6,533 nucleotides of DNA from JBBQBM01 sp038317375 (lineage in GTDB: Bacteria; Patescibacteriota; Saccharimonadia; Saccharimonadales; JAGQMS01), in NCBI GenBank assembly GCA_038317375.1, contig JBBQBM010000039.1, forward strand, positions 1 through 6,533. Direction: 5' to 3'. Positions 1 through 6,018 of this stretch are shown here, piece after piece. The notes beneath the pieces are model-generated. The model worked only from the letters and a program-made list of their open reading frames with translations. It had not been told where the DNA came from and did no database searches. The translations under genes and the position numbers were made by a program. Position 1 is the stretch's first letter, and every line of letters begins with the position of its first letter.

Positions 1-123
1 CTCGACTATGTACACTAGTTTAGTTTCAGGTTGAAGCCTATGGATTCTCTGCGCAACGGCTAAAACCGGCGTGATATGGCCGGCGGTGCCTCCGCCAGTT
101 AGTATTATAGTGTTTTTAGGCAT
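1..123 (-). CDS. murG: MurG N-terminus, partial (UDP-GlcNAc:lipid I GlcNAc transferase)
   Basis: Only the first 41 codons are present; the gene runs off the left edge of the window. MurG adds GlcNAc from UDP-GlcNAc to lipid I to make lipid II on the inner face of the cytoplasmic membrane. What is seen is a first beta strand (NTIILTGG) followed by the glycine-rich loop GGGTAGHITPVLAVA at residues 10-24. This matches the GGT(G/A)GH loop of the MurG N-terminal Rossmann domain. The ATG at 123-121 is well supported: GGAGG lies at 132-128 with a 4-base spacer, and the gene overlaps the end of ftsW by 8 bases, so the two are probably translationally coupled. Position after ftsW is the canonical dcw order. 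Other GT-B glycosyltransferases can have similar N-termini, but the loop and context make MurG very likely. Confidence 0.93.
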   Translation of the reverse strand, partial: MPKNTIILTGGGTAGHITPVLAVAQRIHRLQPETKLVYIVE

Positions 124-1288
124 AACGCCTCCGGTCACTAATTTGTGGTAGTGTCCTCCGACTGGCGGTTTCTGCAGATACTTTGTATACCAGCCCGAGT
201 GCGGCAAGAACAAACATGAGGCTGGTTCCACCGTAACTGACAAATGGAAGTGTTATCCCTTTCAGTGGCAACAGCCCCACCATCGCACCAATATTAATAA
301 TAGTCTGAACGCTTAGCCAACCTAAGACACCAGCCGCTATAAAGCGCGAAGTATTATCAGGAGCTCTCTTCGTAATTGCTAGAATTCTATAAAATAGCAG
401 ACCGTAAAGACACACTAGTATCACGCTACCTACGAATCCAAACTTTTCTGCGTAGATTGCGAATATTGAATCATTCGATGCTTCCGGTAAATAACCGTAG
501 GCTTGGACGCTGTTCCCCACTCCTAAGCCGACGACTCCGCCAGAACCGACCGCAATTAGCGCTTGGCAGGCATGATAACCGGTTGAACTACAGTCTTTCT
601 CGGGATTCAAGAAAGCATAGAATCGATCTCTTCTATACTGCTGGCTGGCTATCGCTACTCCTCCAAGCGCTATTAACGCCAAAAATGCTAAAGCTAGTTT
701 ATGTAACGGAACATTGGCGATAAACATCATGGCGAGAACGATTGCAATCATCACGACCATAGAACCTAAGTCTCTTTCTAAGATTACAATTACTAATCCA
801 ACCACCGAAACGCCAATTGCTATAGGTAACAACGTTTTCTTGGAGTCTGTTTGTTCCCCGGCCGAAACTTTCTCGCTTAAAAACATAGCGCCTACTATCA
901 CTATCGTAAACTTGATTAATTCTGCGGGTTGAAAGGATAAACCGCCAACCTGTATCCACCTAAAGGCAATTCCAGAGATAGCTACGACCATTAGCGCCGC
1001 AATCGAACACAATATTACAAGCGGCAATCTTAGAATTCGTAAGTGCCTCAACGACAATCTACTGCAAATAAAAAAAAGACAAAGACCGATAAGCATCGCT
1101 ATCATTTGACGCCAAATATAATAACTTCCGCCAACTCCACCCTGTTCTGTGAGAGCTGGGCTAATAGCAACGAGCAAGATTACTCCAATCCCGAGCAATA
1201 AAGAAGTTGCTACTAGTAGTATGTGGTCGGGTTTATGGCGACGCGCTAATTCTTGTGACTCTCTGTATCTCCGTCTTTTTATTCTCAA
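116..1288 (-). CDS. ftsW: FtsW, SEDS-family septal peptidoglycan glycosyltransferase
   Basis: A polytopic membrane protein of 390 aa from the start chosen here. FtsW polymerises lipid II into glycan strands at the septum together with a class B PBP. Visible SEDS hallmarks are RWIQVGG..FQPAELIK (about 110-126), ERDLG (171-175), the FLNPEKD region (about 226-232), a glycine-rich segment before PEASNDSIF with Asp273 in the place of the proposed catalytic Asp, and GITLPFVSYGG (344-354). About ten hydrophobic segments follow a basic N-terminus (RIKRRRYR). The open frame extends upstream to an ATG at 1351, which would overlap mraY by 67 bases. I prefer TTG at 1288-1286 because GGGGGA lies 5 bases upstream and the TTG shares a TTGA with the mraY stop. 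RodA is the alternative identity; the setting between mraY and murG favours FtsW. Confidence 0.94.
   Translation of the reverse strand: MRIKRRRYRESQELARRHKPDHILLVATSLLLGIGVILLVAISPALTEQGGVGGSYYIWRQMIAMLIGLCLFFICSRLSLRHLRILRLPLVILCSIAALMVVAISGIAFRWIQVGGLSFQPAELIKFTIVIVGAMFLSEKVSAGEQTDSKKTLLPIAIGVSVVGLVIVILERDLGSMVVMIAIVLAMMFIANVPLHKLALAFLALIALGGVAIASQQYRRDRFYAFLNPEKDCSSTGYHACQALIAVGSGGVVGLGVGNSVQAYGYLPEASNDSIFAIYAEKFGFVGSVILVCLYGLLFYRILAITKRAPDNTSRFIAAGVLGWLSVQTIINIGAMVGLLPLKGITLPFVSYGGTSLMFVLAALGLVYKVSAETASRRTLPQISDRRRYA
128..132 (-). promoter_or_regulatory. Shine-Dalgarno site of murG
   Basis: GGAGG on the minus strand, 4 bases upstream of the murG ATG and within the 3' end of ftsW. It is the strongest SD match in the window. 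Confidence 0.8.
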
Positions 1289-2400
1289 AGAAATCCCCCG
1301 GTTAGAAATACCGCCAACCCGCCGAAAGCAGCCAATTGCGCAAGTATCCAAAAGCGCATAGTAACTTTATATTTTGGCCATCCGATTAGTTGTAAATGGA
1401 TGTGAACAGGAGCAGCCAGGAAGATTTTCTTATGCCTAAACTTTTTAGAGAACAACTGTATAGCCACCGACACAGGTGCAGTTATGGCGGGTAGTAATAT
1501 AATCGGAAGGAGTAACGGAACTCCGATAAATAGGCTAATAGTCGCCAGACAAAGAATTTGCCCTACATATCCAGTTTCGCTATTCATGAATCTAGCGGGT
1601 GGAATATTGAACCACAGAAATGCCAGCAACCCCCCAACCATCGCAAAGCATAATGCCGCGATGTCATACTGGGTATTTATTACTGCTATTGTTCCCATGG
1701 TCAAAAACGCAGTGGCGTTAAGACCGCCGCTCAACCCGTCCACACCGTCTATATTGCTTGTGCCATATGCCCCAAGAATAACTAAAAGCGCAAATGGTAG
1801 GTACCACCAGCCTAATGTCCAAGTACCTACAAAGGGCACAATAACGCTATTAATATCTAGCTTTGCATAAAGCCACCATGAGCAAAGTGCCGCAAGAATG
1901 ACTACACCAAAAATGCGAATCTTTAGCGACAACCCACCTCCAACAAACTTCTTGAACCATAGGAGTCGATCGACAATCATCATATCGTCTACAAAACCTA
2001 TAACAGCACCTCCTAGAAACATTAATATCGGTATCATACTTTGGCTTCGGCTTAGTATGTTAAGTTGAGCCAGGGTGTTACTGTCGGGGAAAAATATCGG
2101 TAATACCCTAAATAGAGCAACGGCAAACATTACACCCGCAATAACCACCAGGCCACCGGCACGATATAAGATCTTATTCTCTTCATTATCAATAGTCGCA
2201 GTTAGTGTAGCTGGCTTGCCGTCAATGGCTCTTGAAACTGACTTCTTTTTACGCCAGTCATATTTAGTCATAATTCTCATAAATAATGGTGTGCTTAACA
2301 GCCCCACAACTAAAGCAACTAGCCCCGGCAAAAGTATCTTAATAACATCCAGTTTGGTGATTTCGATCATCACCCTAACAGTTTCAGTTAATTCATTCAT
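1285..2400 (-). CDS. mraY: MraY-like phospho-MurNAc-pentapeptide transferase
   Basis: A 371-aa polytopic membrane enzyme that transfers phospho-MurNAc-pentapeptide from UDP to undecaprenyl phosphate, giving lipid I. Family landmarks in order are GFVDDMMIV with the Asp pair D138-D139, SNIDGVDGL (216-222, equivalent to the usual N-x-x-DGLDGL with D218 and D221), FNIPPARFM (264-272), and a C-terminal PVHIHLQLIGWPKYKV then RFWI (331-351). The last block is typical of MraY rather than WecA/TagO, although the His cluster reads HIH instead of HHH. One position is odd: the usual FMGDTGS catalytic block reads FMNSETGY, with Glu275 where Asp is expected and one extra residue. The residues 45-75 loop (basic, then TLTATIDNEENK) is divergent. 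An AAAAGGAC element lies about 10 bases before the ATG, followed by A-rich sequence. The gene follows ftsI by 45 bases and overlaps ftsW by 4. Confidence 0.9.
   Translation of the reverse strand: MNELTETVRVMIEITKLDVIKILLPGLVALVVGLLSTPLFMRIMTKYDWRKKKSVSRAIDGKPATLTATIDNEENKILYRAGGLVVIAGVMFAVALFRVLPIFFPDSNTLAQLNILSRSQSMIPILMFLGGAVIGFVDDMMIVDRLLWFKKFVGGGLSLKIRIFGVVILAALCSWWLYAKLDINSVIVPFVGTWTLGWWYLPFALLVILGAYGTSNIDGVDGLSGGLNATAFLTMGTIAVINTQYDIAALCFAMVGGLLAFLWFNIPPARFMNSETGYVGQILCLATISLFIGVPLLLPIILLPAITAPVSVAIQLFSKKFRHKKIFLAAPVHIHLQLIGWPKYKVTMRFWILAQLAAFGGLAVFLTGGFL
1294..1299 (-). promoter_or_regulatory. Shine-Dalgarno site that decides the ftsW TTG start
   Basis: GGGGGA on the minus strand lies inside the last codons of mraY, with 5 bases before TTG (1288-1286). 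The mraY stop TGA (1287-1285) overlaps this start as TTGA. Spacing and strength favour this start over the ATG at 1351 and suggest termination-reinitiation coupling. Confidence 0.75.
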
Positions 2401-2422
2401 TTTTTATTTTGTCCTTTTCACT

Positions 2423-2428
2423 ATTATA
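2423..2428 (-). promoter_or_regulatory. Possible internal promoter (-10 box) for mraY-ftsW-murG
   Basis: A perfect TATAAT occurs on the minus strand in the 45-base gap between ftsI and mraY, 22 bases before the mraY ATG. No good -35 hexamer is visible at 16-18 bases upstream (that stretch is near CTATAA, around the ftsI stop). It could therefore be a weak promoter or chance in an A/T-rich spacer. Confidence 0.35.
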
Positions 2429-2445
2429 CTATCTTTCTGCATCTT

Positions 2446-4212
2446 TTATAGATCTCTCGTGAATGGAAGCGAATCCATCATACTATTCGCAATTTCCGTA
2501 AAGACTGGTCTCGCTGCATTAGAACCAGCAAAGCCTCCATTCTTAGGCTCGTCGACCCTTAGTACTATCACATACTCCGGTTGCTTACCGCCCACAAAGC
2601 CGGCGTACGTTCCGATATAGGCATCTTCTCTGTAGCCGCCACCTTTTGCTGGAATCTGTGCAGTTCCTGTTTTTCCGCCAATACTAAATCCTGCTCTGGC
2701 GGTCTCTGAGTTGTTTTCTTTGGCATACTGTTTCATTAGATCCACAATGTCGTTACTAGCAGATTTAGAAATAATGTTCGTTGATACAACTTTTGGTTCG
2801 TGGAGTTTTGTCACTCCGCTAGAATTAGTCGACGAATATAGTAAGCTGGGTTGATAATACGTTCCCCCGTTCACTAGAGCGCTGAGTGCCGTTGCATATT
2901 GTAAGACCGTGACCGTAATACCTTGACCAAATGCAGTATTTGCATACTGAATATTCAAACCATTGCCATCTATGGGATCAGGAACAATCCCATCGCCTTC
3001 CCCGCTCTGTTCGATCCCGGTTTTGCTACCAAACTTATAGTGATCCACTAAATAGTTGTGCCAAAGCACTCTAGTTTGTTCGTTAAGCTCGCCGCCACCC
3101 ATTTGCTTAAGAACGTGTACGGCGCCGGTATTTAGTGAATACTTCAAGATGTCAAAGATACTGAAGACTCTCTCACCATAAGATAGCGCATTTTTTATCT
3201 TGAAACCGTCTGCTTCCTCATAACCTTTGTCTAGATAAGTGGTGTCTTTGCTGATTACGCCTCTATCTAATGCCGCCGATAATGTCATCAGTTTCATAAT
3301 CGAGCCTACTTCTAATGCATCGGTCACGCTTTTATTCTTAAACAAACCCTGATCATCAACTTTTTCATAACTACTCGGGTCATATGACGGCCAATTTGCC
3401 ATAGCCTTTACATTTCCGTTGCTAGCATCTAAGACAACGACACTACCGCCGACAGATTTTGTTCTTTCTACGCCATTTTTTATAGCAGCCTCGGCGATAA
3501 GTTGAATGGTTGTATCGATTGTTAGGGTAATGTCTTGACCGTCTACCGGTCTTTTAACAATATTTTCTGCATTTCCAGCTAGTGGCACACCATGAACATC
3601 AGTGATTGCTTTTAGCTGCCCTGGAGTACCACTAAGCTTATCGTTCAGATAACCCTCAACTCCGTATTGACCTAAACCGTCAAGATTAACGAACCCTAAG
3701 ACTTGTGAGGCAAAGTCCGCTTCGGGATAAGAACGGAACCTTTGCTTCTTCGCAACTATGCCGGGCAACTTCAGTGCAGAAATCTTGTTCTTAGTCGTTT
3801 CGTCCAACTTGTTTTTTAACTCAACGTAACGATTGCTCTGCGATAACTTCTTTTCTAAATCATTCAAATCAGTTCCGAGTAGCGGTTGCAATTTTACTGC
3901 GGTTTGGTGTGGATCGCGAACAAAACTTGGGTCGGCAAAGATTAAATATTTACTCTCGTTGAGTACTATGGGCAAGATCTTTTCACCGTCCAAAATAGAA
4001 ATAGAGCCACGCTCAGCCGGAATAGTTAGTTTTTTTAGTTGCTCTGCAACTGCGGCATTTTTATAAGTTTCGTGCCTAATTATCTGTATATAGAACAGAC
4101 GTCCGATAATAATAATGCCGGCTATGCTAATCAGAACACCAACTATAGGTGTTCGATCTTTAAAACGAGGCGAGGGCTTAGCCGCACCATATTTGGAATA
4201 TGTGTTAATCAT
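2446..4212 (-). CDS. ftsI: FtsI/PBP3-like class B penicillin-binding protein (septal transpeptidase)
   Basis: A 588-aa membrane-anchored D,D-transpeptidase that cross-links septal peptidoglycan outside the membrane, expected to pair with FtsW. A short cytoplasmic N-terminus is followed by one membrane segment (about 22-45). Next comes the PBP dimerisation domain with the AERGSISILDG strand (66-76), then the transpeptidase domain. Its three active-site motifs are all present: SIMK with Ser304 and Lys307, SLN at 359-361, and KTGT at 514-517. The residue before GS in the first motif is Val (EVGSIMK) where Pro is common. There is no PASTA domain after the catalytic domain. The ATG at 4212 has no recognisable SD; the ftsL-like stop is only 20 bases upstream, so coupling is plausible. 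Other class B PBPs such as PBP2 are the alternative, but the dcw position supports FtsI. Confidence 0.94.
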   Translation of the reverse strand: MINTYSKYGAAKPSPRFKDRTPIVGVLISIAGIIIIGRLFYIQIIRHETYKNAAVAEQLKKLTIPAERGSISILDGEKILPIVLNESKYLIFADPSFVRDPHQTAVKLQPLLGTDLNDLEKKLSQSNRYVELKNKLDETTKNKISALKLPGIVAKKQRFRSYPEADFASQVLGFVNLDGLGQYGVEGYLNDKLSGTPGQLKAITDVHGVPLAGNAENIVKRPVDGQDITLTIDTTIQLIAEAAIKNGVERTKSVGGSVVVLDASNGNVKAMANWPSYDPSSYEKVDDQGLFKNKSVTDALEVGSIMKLMTLSAALDRGVISKDTTYLDKGYEEADGFKIKNALSYGERVFSIFDILKYSLNTGAVHVLKQMGGGELNEQTRVLWHNYLVDHYKFGSKTGIEQSGEGDGIVPDPIDGNGLNIQYANTAFGQGITVTVLQYATALSALVNGGTYYQPSLLYSSTNSSGVTKLHEPKVVSTNIISKSASNDIVDLMKQYAKENNSETARAGFSIGGKTGTAQIPAKGGGYREDAYIGTYAGFVGGKQPEYVIVLRVDEPKNGGFAGSNAARPVFTEIANSMMDSLPFTRDL

Positions 4213-4232
4213 GATTACAGCTATTAGGGAAT

Positions 4233-4577
4233 TTATTGTGCGTAACTAGTTGGGGTAACTGTGTCAAGATTAGTGGCTACCGGACTATTTTTTATACGAT
4301 TTCTAGACTGAAGCTTCACCGACTCAAGTTCGAGATTTGAATGCTCTTCACTAAGCGCAGCTTGGCGTTTGGTAAGTGCGTCTACTCTATATCCTAGAGA
4401 ATACGTTTTCGTAACCTGCGTTAAATATACTAGTCCCATCATGCTTATGATGATTGTTAAGATTATCAAGTGCGAGATAGGCCCCAGCCTGGAGCGGCTA
4501 GACGCAAATACAGCCGTATTTTGATTTCGACCATAGCTTCTGCGAACGCTTGAAGATGATGCTTGTGAGTATGTCAT
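4233..4577 (-). CDS. ftsL: FtsL/DivIC-like bitopic septum protein
   Basis: A 114-aa protein recognised by architecture and position rather than by sequence. It has a Ser/Arg-rich basic cytoplasmic tail (1-32), one membrane helix (about 33-53, SHLIILTIIISMMGLVYLTQ), and a predicted coiled coil (about 58-95) rich in Leu, Glu, Lys and Gln. A short polar tail follows. This is the plan of FtsL and DivIC, which form a membrane-proximal coiled-coil complex with FtsQ/DivIB and activate FtsW-FtsI. Placement between rsmH and ftsI is exactly where ftsL sits in classical dcw clusters. Primary sequence in this family is too variable to tell FtsL from DivIC. The ATG directly follows an A/C-rich tract with no SD at normal distance. 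Confidence 0.75.
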   Translation of the reverse strand: MTYSQASSSSVRRSYGRNQNTAVFASSRSRLGPISHLIILTIIISMMGLVYLTQVTKTYSLGYRVDALTKRQAALSEEHSNLELESVKLQSRNRIKNSPVATNLDTVTPTSYAQ

Positions 4578-4594
4578 ATTTTTGTTTTTGTTTA
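4578..4594 (-). promoter_or_regulatory. A/C-rich leader abutting the ftsL-like start codon
   Basis: On the minus strand, AAACAAAAACAAAAAT directly precedes the ATG. No SD lies within 4-12 bases. The same kind of tract precedes rsmH. It may keep the start region unstructured or act as an A-rich translation enhancer; that function is inferred. Confidence 0.5.
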
Positions 4595-4598
4595 TGGT

Positions 4599-4627
4599 CT
4601 CCTGGCGGAAATTTTGTCCGCCAGGAG
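4599..4627 (-). other. Perfect 11-bp hairpin between rsmH and ftsL-like gene
   Basis: Minus strand CTCCTGGCGGA, a 7-base loop CAAAATT, then TCCGCCAGGAG: an uninterrupted GC-rich 11-bp stem. No U-run follows on either strand, so it does not look like an intrinsic terminator. The 3' arm holds AGGAG, an SD-like sequence, but it ends 21 bases before the ATG, too far for that start. It could be an mRNA processing or stability element, or a translational control structure. Confidence 0.75.
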
Positions 4628-4634
4628 CGTTAAG

Positions 4635-4694
4635 CTATCGAACGTGAACTACGATCTTTTGCTTAACTGATCGGCCTGATACTGGTATTTGCAT
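4635..4694 (-). CDS. Possible 19-aa leader peptide or small ORF
   Basis: Starting 10 bases past the rsmH stop, an ATG opens a 19-codon frame encoding MQIPVSGRSVKQKIVVHVR and ending in TAG. AAAGGG lies 6 bases before the ATG, a fair SD, although these bases also form the end of rsmH. The peptide is basic and matches nothing I recognise. Its stop lies 7 bases before the 11-bp hairpin, so a ribosome ending translation here would cover the hairpin's 5' arm. That arrangement resembles a leader-peptide control region. A 20-codon frame can easily occur by chance, so it remains a candidate only. Confidence 0.28.
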   Translation of the reverse strand: MQIPVSGRSVKQKIVVHVR

Positions 4695-4704
4695 GTTCTA
4701 CCCT

Positions 4705-5589
4705 TTAGGGCCCTTTCGTTTTTATTTTTACTAGCACCCGCAGTTTTGCACTACGAGCACGCGGATTAGTAACTATTTCAGAGTGAGTCGCTTCTATTGG
4801 TCTTTTGGTTAGTAGCTGGTATTCAGCATCATATCCATTAGAGCAAACGTCTGTAAAAGCGTGTTTTACTATCCGGTCTTCGAGACTATGGAAAGTAATT
4901 ATCGCTAGTCTGCCACCTGGTGTTAGAAGTTTCAACGCGCTTGGAATCATTTCTTGTAGTAGCTCAAGCTCCCCATTAACGGCAATCCTTAGAGCTTGAA
5001 ATGTTTTAGTAGCAGGATGATGACCCTTCGCTCGCCAACCAATCGACGACTCAATTATTTTCGCAAGTTCGTGTGTAGTCATGTGCGGCCTATTTAAGAC
5101 AATTTCACGAGCCAGGCGTCTGGACTGCCTTTCCTCACCGTACTCAAAAAGAATACGGCTAATGTCTGCTTCCGACCATGTGTTTACTATGTCGGCTGCA
5201 GTCAGAAGACCGGTTTGATCCATTCGCATGTCTAATGGTCCGTCCTGAGAGAAACTAAACCCACGACTTGCAATATTAAGGTGCGGTGACGATACGCCCA
5301 AATCTGCCAAAATAAGATCGAATGTCATTCCCTCTTGCGACAAAATTATCCCGGCGTTCACAAAATTATCTTTTATGATGCGGACCTTCCTTAGTGCTGA
5401 GGTTTCTGACAAGAAATCTATTGATTGTTGATCACGATCTACTAGTACTGCTTTATTTGGAGCTACGGTTACATTCAACACCGCTTGGGCATGGCCACCA
5501 TAACCTGCTGTTAGGTCTAGATAGCTTTCGCCTTGGCGCGGTGAAAGTAATTTAAGCACTTCGTTTAGTAGTACTGGCTCGTGGATCAT
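4705..5589 (-). CDS. rsmH: RsmH (MraW), 16S rRNA m4C1402 methyltransferase
   Basis: A 294-aa SAM-dependent enzyme that N4-methylates C1402 in the ribosomal P site of 16S rRNA in the cytoplasm; it is a common dcw member. Seen in order: the N-terminal HEPVLLNEVL (3-12), SAM-binding motif I YLDLTAGYGGHA (23-34), acidic VDRD (50-53), ADLGVSSPHL (95-104), RGFSF..DGPLDMRMD (109-124), the KTFQALRIAVN block (195-205), ITFHSLEDRIVK (231-242), and NPRARSAKLRV near the C-terminus (275-285). Length is close to the usual ~300 aa. The ATG at 5589 matches the family's start (MxHxPVLLNEVL). It is preceded immediately by an A/C-rich tract with no SD. The TAA stop overlaps the SD-like AAAGGG of the small ORF downstream. 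Confidence 0.96.
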   Translation of the reverse strand: MIHEPVLLNEVLKLLSPRQGESYLDLTAGYGGHAQAVLNVTVAPNKAVLVDRDQQSIDFLSETSALRKVRIIKDNFVNAGIILSQEGMTFDLILADLGVSSPHLNIASRGFSFSQDGPLDMRMDQTGLLTAADIVNTWSEADISRILFEYGEERQSRRLAREIVLNRPHMTTHELAKIIESSIGWRAKGHHPATKTFQALRIAVNGELELLQEMIPSALKLLTPGGRLAIITFHSLEDRIVKHAFTDVCSNGYDAEYQLLTKRPIEATHSEIVTNPRARSAKLRVLVKIKTKGP

Positions 5590-5615
5590 ATTTTTGTTTT
5601 GGTTTTTGTTTTTGC
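5590..5615 (-). promoter_or_regulatory. A/C-rich leader abutting the rsmH start codon
   Basis: Minus-strand sequence made of A-runs separated by single or double C ends directly at the ATG. There is no SD. A second similar tract lies at 5640-5666. A translation-enhancing or structure-free leader is inferred. Confidence 0.5.
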
Positions 5616-5799
5616 AAGGTCACCGAATCAGCAGCCAACTTTTTGTTTTTGTACGTTTTTGTTTTTCCTTAGAAGTATTCGCAAGGAGCGATCTACTACT
5701 AAAGTTTGCCGTAATTAGTTTGTCGAAAGACACACTATTATGGCTAGAAAAGTTTTCGTACCGACCTTAGTCCACTAGGTTGACATACTAGTTTTTGAG
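5616..5799 (-). other. Non-coding spacer before rsmH
   Basis: This stretch has stop codons in all minus-strand frames and no ORF beyond a few codons. It contains an A/C-rich tract (5640-5666). It also holds small inverted repeats: TACTAG/CTAGTA at 5786-5805, overlapping the small-ORF stop, and TGTC/GACA around a 4-base loop near 5721-5732. A CATAAT at 5742-5737 resembles a -10 box but lacks a -35 hexamer. I recognise no known RNA family, and no terminator is visible. Confidence 0.5.
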
Positions 5800-6018
5800 C
5801 TAGTACTCGTAATGGAACTGTATAGAGCCGGCATAAGAGAGACTTTTTGTGAGGTGGAGTTTTGGGAGGTGTTTTTTGTTACTAGAAAGTGCGAGGGTAT
5901 TTGATGGTGTTTCCCCATAGTATTCACCTGCTGACTGCCAATTCGCTGATCTCGAGGCGTTAACTTGCATATGCAAAAATTTAATTTTTGTTTTGTTAAG
6001 GATCTTTCGGAGACTCAC
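5800..6018 (-). CDS. Doubtful small ORF after mraZ, unknown function
   Basis: A 72-codon open frame from GTG at 6018, or 56 codons from ATG at 5970. I do not recognise it. It is in the same reading frame as mraZ, separated only by the amber stop and one glycine codon, so it may simply be the 3' continuation of an originally longer frame. The GTG has no properly spaced SD. The ATG lies downstream of an AACAAAACAAAAA tract like those at rsmH and ftsL, which makes 5970 the better start if it is translated. The protein would be basic, rich in Ser, Lys, Leu and His, with no membrane segment or domain. It contains an imperfect pentapeptide repeat HLPKL-HLTKS encoded by a 15-base tandem repeat. CTC codons are more frequent than in the neighbours, a mild argument against coding. 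Confidence 0.3.
   Translation of the reverse strand: MSLRKILNKTKIKFLHMQVNASRSANWQSAGEYYGETPSNTLALSSNKKHLPKLHLTKSLSYAGSIQFHYEY
5842..5871 (-). repeat. Imperfect 15-base tandem repeat
   Basis: Two units on the minus strand, CACCTCCCAAAACTC (5871-5857) and CACCTCACAAAAAGT (5856-5842), sit head to tail. In the small-ORF frame they encode HLPKL and HLTKS. The plus strand is G/T-rich here. Confidence 0.5.
5965..5990. repeat. Two overlapping palindromes upstream of the small ORF's ATG
   Basis: TTGCATATGCAA (5965-5976) is a perfect 12-base palindrome that includes the candidate ATG. CAAAAATT-T-AATTTTTG (5974-5990) is a perfect 8+1+8 inverted repeat overlapping it. They could bind a dimeric regulator or be an A/T-rich coincidence. 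Confidence 0.45.

Noticed and set aside
376..723. Plus-strand open frame of 115 codons, and other plus-strand frames opposite ftsW, mraY, ftsI and rsmH
   Set aside because: They lie wholly or mostly antisense to genes with clear family motifs, have no recognisable domains, and fit shadow ORFs.
2075..2620. Plus-strand open frame of 181 codons across the mraY-ftsI junction
   Set aside because: It is antisense to the start of mraY and the end of ftsI, which are both secure; its composition looks like reverse-complement membrane protein coding and it has no SD.
4599..4627. Rho-independent terminator
   Set aside because: The stem is strong, but neither strand has a T-run after it. On the minus strand an A/C-rich tract and then a start codon follow.
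5737..5742. Minus-strand promoter for rsmH with CATAAT as -10 box
   Set aside because: No -35 hexamer or extended -10 is present at any usual spacing; listed only as a note in the spacer.
5780..5805. Plus-strand promoter starting with TTGACA at 5780-5785
   Set aside because: The -35 is perfect, but no reasonable -10 hexamer occurs at 15-19 bases (TAGTAC or TACTCG only), and no plus-strand gene follows.
5850..5871. Two-layer G-quadruplex on the plus strand
   Set aside because: The G-runs are mostly only two bases long and are explained by the 15-base tandem repeat.
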